This document shows, one piece after another, positions 1 to 5,405 of a stretch of 5,907 nt of DNA (position 1 is its first letter; each line of letters starts with the position of its first letter). The notes under the pieces are model-generated. The model did not search any database and had not been told where the DNA came from. It saw only the letters and a program-made list of their open reading frames with translations. The DNA is from CAYRMV01 sp964425255 (GTDB lineage: Bacteria > Bacteroidota > Bacteroidia > Flavobacteriales_D > Crocinitomicaceae). The translations under genes were made by a program, and so were the position numbers. The stretch covers positions 1 to 5,907 of the forward strand of contig CAYRMV010000181.1 of the NCBI GenBank assembly GCA_964425255.1, read 5' to 3'.

Positions 1-34
1 CACCCGCCATTGAGCCAAACGCCTGTTACAGCTC
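1..34 (-). other. Partial attC-like recombination site of cassette 2 (left half only)
   Basis: Reading the minus strand, the inverse core GAGCTGTAAC (25-34) is followed by AGGCGTTTGGC, in the place of the left inner arm, and then the window ends. The layout matches the complete site at 2775-2857, where TAAC plus A precedes the inner arm. The core is complementary, with one wobble, to the start of the same cassette at 2775-2784. The glycosyltransferase TAA stop lies inside the core. The right half cannot be seen, so the stem is untested. Confidence 0.62.
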
Positions 35-994
35 GTTTTTCTTTGTCGGTATCTCATTTGTCCTGTCAAAATAAGCGTAATAATTTGGTATTACTTTTAA
101 TAAAATATTTTCTCCTTGTCCATATTTTTTGAATTGTTGTCTGAACCGTTTTAAGTTCTTAAACAGTTGTCCGTTGTAGCCAAAGTTGTGAAATACTGTC
201 ATTGTCGGCACATACTTAATTGCAAAACCTTGTCGGTTAGCGTTAAAGCAAAATTCAATGTCTTCTGCTGCTGCAATTGGAAAGTTTTCATTAAAGTCAA
301 TTTGTTCTGCTACTTGTCTTGTAATAGCCAAGTTTGCCGTTGTTCCATATAAAAGCCTATCAGAGTTTTTTAATTGTCTGCCGTTCAAAGTTCCGTTAAT
401 GTTGTGATAAGTTCCGAACCAACCTTGGTCAAATGCTGGTGTGTCGCCTGATAAAATTTGAAAGTCTTTATTAGCGACAAACGATTGCGTAATTGTTGAA
501 ACCCAATTTTCTGATAATATGCAATCTGTGTCAGTAAAAGCAATTATGTCTGAACCATTATCAAGGGCAATTTTTTTACCTATGTTTCGTGCCTTTGCAG
601 GTCCTGAATTTTTTTGAAGTCTTTCAACTTTTAAATTGTCAGAGAAAGTAAAATTGATTGGTGAACAGTCATCAATTATTATTACTTCATTCGGTTGCAA
701 AGTCTGCTTTTCTATTGATTGAATGAGATTTGAAAGGTCTTGCTTATCCTTTTCGGATTTTACATATGTTGCTATTACAATACTAACCTTGGGATTGTCA
801 GGAACAGCATTTTTTATTGGTGTAGGAAAATCAAAATAGTTGTTTTTGTTGCTACCGTTTCCACTATGACTTTTGAAAGTGAAAACTTCAACTGTCTTAG
901 TCAATAGGAATTTATATCGGTATGGTTTACCTTTTAGTTTTTCATACCAATAGTCCAAGATTTTGCCATATGGAAGATTTGACAGTGAACTCAT
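26..994 (-). CDS. Family 2 glycosyltransferase (GT-A fold)
   Basis: This is a probable inverting sugar transferase that moves a nucleotide-activated sugar to an unknown acceptor in the cytoplasm. In 322-residue numbering, the nucleotide-binding start SIVIATY is at 71-77, IIIDDCSP at 95-102, and NSGPAKARNIG at about 119-129. The metal-binding DXD-type motif TDTDC is at 154-158, and the catalytic-base-type ED pair is at 244-245 within AAAEDIEFCF. No membrane segment is apparent. I chose the ATG at 994, two bases after the upstream gene's stop (TAA AA ATG). A longer frame opens at 1027 with TTG and would overlap the upstream gene by 31 bases. The gene is last in a three-gene operon with two radical SAM enzymes, and its C-terminal Glu-Leu-stop is encoded by the attC inverse core. 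The family is clear; donor and acceptor are unknown. Confidence 0.9.
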   Translation of the reverse strand: MSSLSNLPYGKILDYWYEKLKGKPYRYKFLLTKTVEVFTFKSHSGNGSNKNNYFDFPTPIKNAVPDNPKVSIVIATYVKSEKDKQDLSNLIQSIEKQTLQPNEVIIIDDCSPINFTFSDNLKVERLQKNSGPAKARNIGKKIALDNGSDIIAFTDTDCILSENWVSTITQSFVANKDFQILSGDTPAFDQGWFGTYHNINGTLNGRQLKNSDRLLYGTTANLAITRQVAEQIDFNENFPIAAAEDIEFCFNANRQGFAIKYVPTMTVFHNFGYNGQLFKNLKRFRQQFKKYGQGENILLKVIPNYYAYFDRTNEIPTKKNEL

Positions 995-996
995 TT

Positions 997-1926
997 TTAC
1001 ATACCAAGATTTGAGCAGTTTTGACAATAATAGTGGCTCTTATGAGAAGTTAAAAACTCTAATCTTTCAGGACTATTCCAAATTTCTTCTAATGATTGTT
1101 TGAATATGTTACCATAAACATAAGGATTGAACATATTACAAGGCGTTGTAGTGCCATCATAGAAAATACAAAGTTCCTTATCCAACGCAGGACAACTTTT
1201 CATTGTTCCGTGTGTCTGAGTTGGTTTGGTTACTTTTAATTGTATTCCTGCAAGTTGGTCAGGATACAAGCATTGTAAATTTGAAGTAGAATATAACTCT
1301 GTTACTTTTTCAAATTGTTCTGAAATGTTTTGATTTTGCTCGTTCACAATTTCGATAAATGGTTCTATGCCTTCATCTCTGCGGATTGTGTTGAAAAGCA
1401 TTTGGCAGTTGTTGTCATATGCAAATTTTGCAATGTCGTAAATGCGGTGAATGTTAGTTTCTTGAATTGTAAAAATGATAAATGGTCTGTTAGGCAGGTC
1501 GTTTAGTCGCTTAATATTTTCTTCAATATATTGAAATCTTGCACCTTTTCTAATTGTGGTAAGTTCGTCAGCTTCGGAACTGTCCATAGAAATAAAAAGT
1601 TGAACCTGATTTTTGATTAATGCGTCAAGTATTCTCTTGTTGTTAAATGAAAAGTTTGAGAACAGATTGATATTAACACTCGGATATTTCTCTTTGGTGT
1701 AATTTAAAATTTCAACAAAGTCTGGGTGTATGGTGCTTTCTCCACGTCCGTTTAATCGGATTGTTTTAGTCTTGTCGCCTATTTGGTGAAGTATGTTTTT
1801 GTAATTCTCAAAAGTCAAGAATTTACTTTTGCTGTATGGATTGACTTCTTTGCCAAAGCCACACATACTGCAACTTAAATTACAGTTGTAGCTTAACTCA
1901 ACAATTATTTCTTCAAATTCTGTCAT
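997..1926 (-). CDS. Radical SAM protein with SPASM-like C-terminus (second of two)
   Basis: This is a predicted S-adenosylmethionine radical enzyme. With the ATG at 1926 (309 residues) the 4Fe-4S motif CxxxCxxC is at residues 15, 19 and 22, followed by GRGE in place of the usual GGEP at about 60-63. The C-terminal part has a SPASM-type pattern: Cys 245, 253 and 263 (TTTPC), then YGN at 271-273, a Trp at 283, and a final CxxC at 301 and 304. Such domains hold auxiliary iron-sulfur clusters, often in enzymes acting on peptides or proteins. An in-frame ATG at 1944 would add six residues. I prefer 1926 because it forms TAATG with the stop of the preceding gene, a typical coupling junction, and places the first cysteine at residue 15 as in the partner enzyme. 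The substrate is unknown. Confidence 0.9.
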   Translation of the reverse strand: MTEFEEIIVELSYNCNLSCSMCGFGKEVNPYSKSKFLTFENYKNILHQIGDKTKTIRLNGRGESTIHPDFVEILNYTKEKYPSVNINLFSNFSFNNKRILDALIKNQVQLFISMDSSEADELTTIRKGARFQYIEENIKRLNDLPNRPFIIFTIQETNIHRIYDIAKFAYDNNCQMLFNTIRRDEGIEPFIEIVNEQNQNISEQFEKVTELYSTSNLQCLYPDQLAGIQLKVTKPTQTHGTMKSCPALDKELCIFYDGTTTPCNMFNPYVYGNIFKQSLEEIWNSPERLEFLTSHKSHYYCQNCSNLGM

Positions 1927-2750
1927 TAGTTTTTTGTATTGCATTTAAGAACTTTACAAGGCAGATTACAAACTCTCATTTTTTCGCTTACAAAATCTGT
2001 ATAGTCAGAAGATAAGATTTCTGTCATTGTTTGTGTGTTTAAATTTCCAAGTGGTTTTTGGCAACCGTCAATCCAATTTTGTTGAAAACAAGTATGAACA
2101 TCTCCGTTTTGAATAATGGATAAATTTCTGTCGGCTGCAAAACATTGCTGTTCATTATCAGGAATAATGACTTGTTTATTTTCTGTCGCAGTCCAAGAAC
2201 CTTCAAAGCCTTCCGAAATGTAGTCCTGAATGGAATGATAAACATTTTTTGAATTTGCGTATTTCGCAACTTCTACCATATGAGGTTGAGTTTCTTTTGA
2301 TAGAACTGATTGAATACTTATTTGTGCAGGTGTTAGGATAGTTGTTGCATACTCAAAGTTTTTCAAAACCTTTTCTTTTGAGTTTGTTCCACGAACAAAC
2401 TTCCAAAACTCCTTGTCCATTGTGTCAATGGAAACAACGATATGAATGTTATATTTTGATACGGTGTCAATGAACTCCTTGTCCATAGAAACTCCGTTTG
2501 TAATTATTACCGTTCTTATGTCTGTGTCGGAAATGCCTTGTAGTATTTCGTAAATCTCTGATTTGAATAAAAGCGGTTCGCCACCAACAATACATAGTTC
2601 TGTTGCTGTCGAAATAGACTTAATTCCATTTATAAATTTCTCTGTCGGCAATCTGTCTGCTTTGTCCTTATATTTCCAATGCGAACACTTGGTGCATTTT
2701 TGGTTGCACTCGATTGTGTTCATATAGTAAATGTTTGTCGGTCTATACAT
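1926..2750 (-). CDS. Radical SAM protein with cysteine-rich SPASM/twitch-like C-terminus (first of two)
   Basis: This is a predicted radical SAM enzyme of 274 residues and the first gene of cassette 2. CxxxCxxC lies at Cys 15, 19 and 22, and VGGEPLL at 55-61 is the standard SAM-contacting motif. Strand-like segments VIITNG (81-86) and HIVVSID (103-109) fit the partial TIM barrel. The C-terminal part has Cys 203, 221, 230, 261, 265 and 270 with a QNGDVHTC segment and LGNL at 234-237. This suggests one or two auxiliary clusters in an abbreviated SPASM or twitch domain. It is shorter than its downstream neighbour and only distantly similar, so this is not a recent tandem duplication. The leader is 33 nt with an AAGGA about 17 nt before the ATG, too far to be a convincing ribosome site. 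Its TAA overlaps the next ATG as TAATG. The reaction and substrate cannot be told from sequence. Confidence 0.9.
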   Translation of the reverse strand: MYRPTNIYYMNTIECNQKCTKCSHWKYKDKADRLPTEKFINGIKSISTATELCIVGGEPLLFKSEIYEILQGISDTDIRTVIITNGVSMDKEFIDTVSKYNIHIVVSIDTMDKEFWKFVRGTNSKEKVLKNFEYATTILTPAQISIQSVLSKETQPHMVEVAKYANSKNVYHSIQDYISEGFEGSWTATENKQVIIPDNEQQCFAADRNLSIIQNGDVHTCFQQNWIDGCQKPLGNLNTQTMTEILSSDYTDFVSEKMRVCNLPCKVLKCNTKN

Positions 2751-2774
2751 TGGTTTCTGTGTCGTCCTTAAAAT

Positions 2775-2857
2775 GAGCTATAACGTTTTCCAAATAGGCA
2801 AAGGCGCATAACAAATTTAGTACTTTTGGCGCTTTTGTTTATTTGGTGTTAGCAACA
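2775..2857 (-). other. Complete attC-like recombination site between cassettes 1 and 2
   Basis: In minus-strand order the site has: inverse core TGTTGCTAAC (2848-2857); arm CCAAATA (2840-2846); second arm AAAAGCGC (2829-2836); a 21-nt loop (2808-2828); GCGCCTTT (2800-2807), pairing 7 of 8; a symmetric 3-nt internal loop; arm TATTTGG (2790-2796), pairing 7 of 7 with CCAAATA; a 5-nt spacer; and the core GTTATAGC (2777-2784). The outer cores pair through TAAC/GTTA. A long interrupted stem flanked by short cores, about 80 bp overall, is the usual form of a cassette attC. It has no good T-tract as a terminator would. The expected exchange point is after the G at 2784. A covariance-model search is the deciding test. 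Confidence 0.75.
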
Positions 2858-3637
2858 GCATTTGATTCTATTGGTTGGTTTAAATTCAATTCCCGTTGTT
2901 CCGTCTAAAGCATTTTTTAATCGTTCGGATAAAATAGGATATCGAGAATCAGCCTCGTCATTGTATTTAGTTGAATAGAATAAATCATAGTTTGGAAATT
3001 TATCATTTATCATCAACTGATTTGAACAAATCATTTTCCATTCTGAATAGTCTTTGCCTTTGTTGTTATTTATGAAATCATCTATTTCTTTTTGGTTTTT
3101 AAAAGCAATTTCTATTCTAGTCATTGTTTCAGTTGTCAAATCTAGTTGGTTGTAGTAAAATGATGATTGTTCTAAAATGATATGTTCATCCGTTTTAGCC
3201 AAAGTCTTAAGCAAAAAATAATCTGGGTAAAACTTTCCGTTTTGTTCTAATTCAATTGGGTAAAATCGATGATCGCCAAGGTTGAATCCCTCCATTATTT
3301 CCTTAACTTTTTTACTCACGATTATACCGAATTGTGATAAAAATGATCCCGAGATAAAATCAGTTATTTTAGATGATTTATATAAGTTGAAGTGCCCCAA
3401 TCCAGAAAGTTTTTTAGGTAAATTTTCATTTTCCAATAATTGAGTGAAAATTGATACTTCACCCTTACCTTCATTTGGAATTTCAAAGTTCATTTCTGAT
3501 TTACCGTCCCAATTTTCAAATTTCTTCGCAATTTCAATTGACTTTTGACTAGTCCAATCTTCGATTTGGTTTCCAGTTCTTTTGTTTCCAATAATATCCA
3601 TCTCAAAGAAATTGTTCGAGTAAGGAACATTTGTCAT
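2849..3637 (-). CDS. Immunity-protein-like protein (resembles DUF1629/Imm11 type)
   Basis: This is a 262-residue soluble protein with no signal peptide or membrane segment. Two stretches recall, from memory, the DUF1629/Imm11 group of polymorphic-toxin immunity proteins. The first is at residues 97-130: GIIVSKKVKEIMEGFNLGDH, followed by RFYPIEL. The second is near the end at 233-256: YPILSERLKNAL, followed by TGIEFKP. If correct, it would bind and neutralise a toxin in the cytoplasm, but no toxin is encoded nearby, so it would be an orphan immunity gene carried as a cassette. The start ATG directly follows the TAG of an in-frame 18-codon ORF. The terminal Cys-Cys-stop is encoded by the attC inverse core, so these residues may reflect the recombination site rather than protein function. 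The coding call is firm; the family is moderate. Confidence 0.8.
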   Translation of the reverse strand: MTNVPYSNNFFEMDIIGNKRTGNQIEDWTSQKSIEIAKKFENWDGKSEMNFEIPNEGKGEVSIFTQLLENENLPKKLSGLGHFNLYKSSKITDFISGSFLSQFGIIVSKKVKEIMEGFNLGDHRFYPIELEQNGKFYPDYFLLKTLAKTDEHIILEQSSFYYNQLDLTTETMTRIEIAFKNQKEIDDFINNNKGKDYSEWKMICSNQLMINDKFPNYDLFYSTKYNDEADSRYPILSERLKNALDGTTGIEFKPTNRIKCCC

Positions 3638-3694
3638 CTACTCTTTATTCTCTCTTGACCAACCAAGAGTTATTTTCTTGAATATGTTTGTCAT
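3638..3694 (-). CDS. Possible 18-codon upstream ORF in the cassette 1 leader
   Basis: An ATG 14 bases into the cassette opens a frame encoding MTNIFKKITLGWSRENKE, ending in TAG directly followed by the ATG of the main gene (TAGATG). It is in the same frame as the main gene, so the two are separated by one stop codon. Short ORFs near the start of integron arrays are known to help translation of the first cassette (ORF-11 in class 1 integrons), which makes a leader-peptide role reasonable. The alternative is that the main gene once began here and TAG is a nonsense mutation. Expression is unproven. Confidence 0.35.
   Translation of the reverse strand: MTNIFKKITLGWSRENKE
3652..3669 (-). promoter_or_regulatory. 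Leader hairpin inside the upstream ORF of cassette 1
   Basis: CTCTTG and CAAGAG form a perfect 6-bp stem around a GTTGGT loop, extendable by one G-T pair. It sits 14 bases before the main start codon and inside the 18-codon ORF, so a ribosome on the short ORF would melt it. It has no T-tract. A regulatory role is inference only. Confidence 0.25.
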
Positions 3695-3708
3695 GAAGTT
3701 GTTGCTAA

Positions 3709-3852
3709 CTTATCTGTAGGGGATTAAAACCTGTCCCAAACATGCTACAATGGTTGTATAGGCGCAGGATTATCTCTTTTGCTAATATAACAATTCCACT
3801 TTTAAATTGTTGGTTGATGAACTGATCCCAACCCCGATAATCGTATCCCCAT
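3709..3852 (-). other. Junction region upstream of cassette 1: possible attI, degenerate attC or secondary insertion site
   Basis: These 144 bp lie between the clamp-like gene and the first cassette and hold no gene. Just before the core there is TGTAG (minus strand), then GGGA/TCCC as a weak inner stem, then CTACA, a 5-nt spacer and GTTAGC. An AAC (TATACAAC) sits three bases before TGTAG. This echoes attC layout in a much weaker form, so it may be a worn attC, an attI, or chance. A perfect 7-bp inverted repeat AACAATT/AATTGTT with a 9-nt loop is at 3789-3811, without a clear T-tract. CATGTTTG at 3737-3744 matches the Bacteroidota -7 element TAnnTTTG at all but its first base but has no good -33 partner. 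No integrase is seen. Confidence 0.35.
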
Positions 3853-4533
3853 CTAAAACGGAGATTTACGAATGAGATATGAATTCACAAACTTCAAGAT
3901 ATCTTCCTTTGGTATATCGTACTTCTGTAAAATAGCTTTGACACGATTGACGTCCTCATCAACAGTTGCGAAATAGAATCCTTTTTGCTTGTCTAGGGTG
4001 AATAGATCCTTTTCAGGGTCCGGAGTGAAATTGTCTACTGTTTTGGATAAGTTCTTTAGCACGCTGATCGGAAGTTCCTTTTTTCGTTTCGACAAGGATT
4101 GTGTGGAAGAGTTTAATAGGATCTTATTAATGGAGATCGTTTTGGCCCGAATTGCAATTTCGATGTCTTGATCCTTATAGGATTTTAAGGCCTCCATGAC
4201 ATCGTGATAATAAAGCTCCGTGCTGCATGTGCCCGACGTTTCCACCGGAATGTGGTATTGATTCTCATACAAACGCAAAATGATCTCGTCTTCCATCACG
4301 AATAGTTCGAACTTCAAGGAAAAGACATCCATACGAGCTATTTTAACCGGACGTTTGATCATTTTTAAACCGTGCATCAATTCATGTCTATTGACCGTGA
4401 ATGCTGCTACCACAGGCTGTTCTTGCGGAATCTCGCGAGGTACTTTTTTTACTTCTTTTTGGGGTTCAACTTTCGGCTCTTTTTGGGGTATTTCTATACC
4501 GAATAGATCAACTTGTTTTATTCCTTTATTCAT
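3853..4533 (-). CDS. Protein with QVDLF clamp-binding motif and a DNA sliding-clamp-like domain
   Basis: This 226-residue protein is not one I recognise as a named family. Residues 1-12 contain QVDLF (7-11), an exact fit to the bacterial beta-clamp binding consensus (Q-x-D/S-L-F). Residues about 13-40 are a Lys/Glu/Pro-rich, probably disordered linker. From about 44 to 145 the pattern resembles the first domain of DnaN: FTVNRHELMHGL at the start, a strand ending in DEIILRLYENQYHIPVE, the helix segment YYHDVMEALKSY, then DIEIAIRAKTISINKIL. Two further clamp domains are absent. A Lys-rich stretch SKRKKE follows, and the tail from about 180 to 226 looks helical. It might bind the clamp or mimic a clamp subunit. 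This is inference by eye. The start ATG is 143 nt past a terminator-like hairpin, so the gene is probably transcribed on its own. Confidence 0.85.
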   Translation of the reverse strand: MNKGIKQVDLFGIEIPQKEPKVEPQKEVKKVPREIPQEQPVVAAFTVNRHELMHGLKMIKRPVKIARMDVFSLKFELFVMEDEIILRLYENQYHIPVETSGTCSTELYYHDVMEALKSYKDQDIEIAIRAKTISINKILLNSSTQSLSKRKKELPISVLKNLSKTVDNFTPDPEKDLFTLDKQKGFYFATVDEDVNRVKAILQKYDIPKEDILKFVNSYLIRKSPF

Positions 4534-4676
4534 GAGATGTGTATTTAGGGAAGATTGAAACGTCTCAAAACTGATTTAAAAGATACGATTAATAGTGTTT
4601 GAAACTGTTAATTAAATCAATTGCCATTATAATCTAGTTTGTTTTCGGTGATTCATATTGCAAAATAGTTTACAAC
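4534..4676 (-). promoter_or_regulatory. Upstream region of the clamp-like gene, weak promoter candidate
   Basis: This is an AT-rich gap between a terminator-like hairpin and the gene start, so a promoter is expected here. TATCTTTT at 4578-4585 (minus strand) fits TAnnTTTG except the last base and would give a leader of about 38 nt. The matching upstream element is poor (TTTC rather than TTTG). No Shine-Dalgarno sequence is seen next to the ATG. The exact site is uncertain. Confidence 0.3.
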
Positions 4677-4698
4677 CAAGGGAAGTTTCCTTCCCTTG
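4677..4698 (-). terminator. Rho-independent-type terminator hairpin
   Basis: CAAGGGAAG and CTTCCCTTG form a perfect 9-bp stem with a GAAA tetraloop on the minus strand. It begins 15 bases after the TAA of the gene at 4713-5366. The following tract (GTTGTAAACTATTTTG) is only moderately T-rich, so termination may be partial. It separates the two-gene unit on the right from the clamp-like gene. Confidence 0.65.
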
Positions 4699-4712
4699 AT
4701 TCTATTTCAAAT

Positions 4713-5366
4713 TTATGATTTTGGTACTGGTGGATCAGGTGGAATGTAGCCACGGTTTTCCATTCCTTTTTCCCAGATCTCGTAGTAATCCCATTGGATC
4801 ATGTCCCAACCTTCGAGGTTGATGATTGCCGACCGTGCTTGTGATAGAACGGCATACGGAGCTTCTGTGTCATTGTGAAGCATGGTGAGTGAAGTGAACT
4901 TCCCTTCGTCGTTGAAACCGGCCATGAGGTAGTGTTTCATTCCGGTGGCGTCGATCTGCGTTTGCTGGTGAGGATGTCGGATCACTAAGAGGATGGGGGA
5001 GATGGTTTGTATTCCTGCAATGGATACATAGGGTTCGTCGACATAAACCACGCGTACAACGAATTCCCATTGATTGCCGTCCTTGAAGTGCAAGAGAACC
5101 CCGAGGTATTCACCATAAACGCGCTCCTGATAGAGCTTATTTCGGTGTAGGAAGTAGCGATAAGCAGGGACTTTTTGAACTACTTCCGGATTGCCCATGG
5201 CGCTGCAGTCTATACCTCGACGGAATAGCTCATCGGTACAATCCAGATAGAAATCATTCTGTTCTAGATTTGTTTCCGGGATCAATAGAAACTGGTTGAT
5301 GTAATTGACCAGTTGAAAACTCGATTTTTTCTGAATGTCGATATCTGACGGATTTAATGGTAACAT
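4713..5366 (-). CDS. Hypothetical cytoplasmic protein
   Basis: This 217-residue protein belongs to no family I recognise. It has no signal peptide or membrane helix. The N-terminal third is mostly helical in character with several acidic residues (LEQNDFYLDCTDELFRRGID). The middle (about 84-130) is rich in alternating hydrophobic residues typical of beta strands: YGEYLGVLLHF, WEFVVRVVYVD, ISPILLVIRHP. A Trp/Tyr-rich segment (GWDMIQWDYYEIWEKG) lies at about 186-201. The C-terminus ends in a Pro-rich tail, PPDPPVPKS. The start ATG lies 39 bp after the stop of the exported-protein gene, so the two probably share a transcript, which ends at the hairpin at 4677-4698. GC is near 50% in part of the gene, higher than in the cassettes. 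Confidence 0.8.
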   Translation of the reverse strand: MLPLNPSDIDIQKKSSFQLVNYINQFLLIPETNLEQNDFYLDCTDELFRRGIDCSAMGNPEVVQKVPAYRYFLHRNKLYQERVYGEYLGVLLHFKDGNQWEFVVRVVYVDEPYVSIAGIQTISPILLVIRHPHQQTQIDATGMKHYLMAGFNDEGKFTSLTMLHNDTEAPYAVLSQARSAIINLEGWDMIQWDYYEIWEKGMENRGYIPPDPPVPKS

Positions 5367-5405
5367 AATGCTACAGTTTTAATGTTAAACAATAGTTGAA
5401 CAAGG

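Larger units (their letters stand above)
1..2783 (-). mobile_element. Integron gene cassette 2 (multi-gene, cut by the left window edge)
   Basis: On the minus strand the cassette starts after the G of the core GTTATAGCTC (2775-2784). It runs through two radical SAM genes and a glycosyltransferase to the inverse core GAGCTGTAAC at 25-34. The two ends are complementary at 9 of 10 positions, and the odd pair is a G-T wobble. This is the relation expected when a circular cassette closes on its own attC. The remainder of its attC lies beyond position 1. More than 2.78 kb with three overlapping or abutting genes is large for a cassette, since most carry one promoterless gene. The leader before the first start codon is 33 nt, too short for an obvious promoter. 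The boundaries are inferred from the paired ends and the neighbouring attC; no integrase is present to confirm them. Confidence 0.72.
2784..3708 (-). mobile_element. Integron gene cassette 1 (immunity-like gene)
   Basis: This 925-bp unit begins on the minus strand just after the G of GTTAGCAACAAC (3698-3709) and ends at the G of the core at 2784. Its first bases, GTTAGCAACA, are the exact reverse complement of the inverse core TGTTGCTAAC at the start of its attC, 10 of 10, and 11 of 12 if extended. One forward gene fills most of it, as is normal for cassettes, with a 71-nt leader containing a short upstream ORF and a hairpin. GC is about 33% in a 60-base sample, below the genes to the right. 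An alternative reading as a simple inverted-repeat-flanked segment does not explain the attC stem or the matching ends of cassette 2. Confidence 0.72.

Noticed and set aside
167..352. Plus-strand ORF of 61 codons opposite the glycosyltransferase
   Set aside because: Cys/Val-rich low-complexity translation antisense to a gene with clear catalytic motifs; a shadow.
2039..2269. Minus-strand ORF of 76 codons inside the first radical SAM gene
   Set aside because: Lies entirely within the coding frame of a well-supported enzyme, including its cysteine-rich region, and resembles nothing.
2800..2848. Shorter attC reading ending at GTTATGC (minus strand, within 2806-2812)
   Set aside because: GTTATGC looks like a core, but the start of cassette 2 must match the inverse core at 25-34, and only GTTATAGCTC at 2775-2784 does; the inner arms also pair better with the longer site.
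3789..3811. Inverted repeat AACAATT/AATTGTT as a terminator for the clamp-like gene
   Set aside because: AT-only arms with a 9-nt loop and no run of T after it; too weak to call.
3820..3852. G-run cluster (GGGG, GGGG, GGG on the minus strand) as a G-quadruplex
   Set aside because: Only three runs lie close together; a fourth is too far away.
3989..4558. Two plus-strand ORFs opposite the clamp-like gene (3989-4171 and 4280-4558)
   Set aside because: Ser/Thr/Phe-rich translations typical of antisense shadows; the minus-strand frame has the coherent domain pattern.
4671..4676. Possible cassette boundary GTTGTA upstream of the clamp-like gene, which would make that gene a third cassette
   Set aside because: Only about 7 of 10 bases match the supposed inverse core near 3752-3761, the core is atypical, no attC stem adjoins it, and the GC content differs from the two cassettes.
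4870..5070. Minus-strand ORF of 66 codons inside the hypothetical gene at 4713-5366
   Set aside because: Arg/His/Pro/Cys-rich alternate-frame translation; the longer frame has normal composition.
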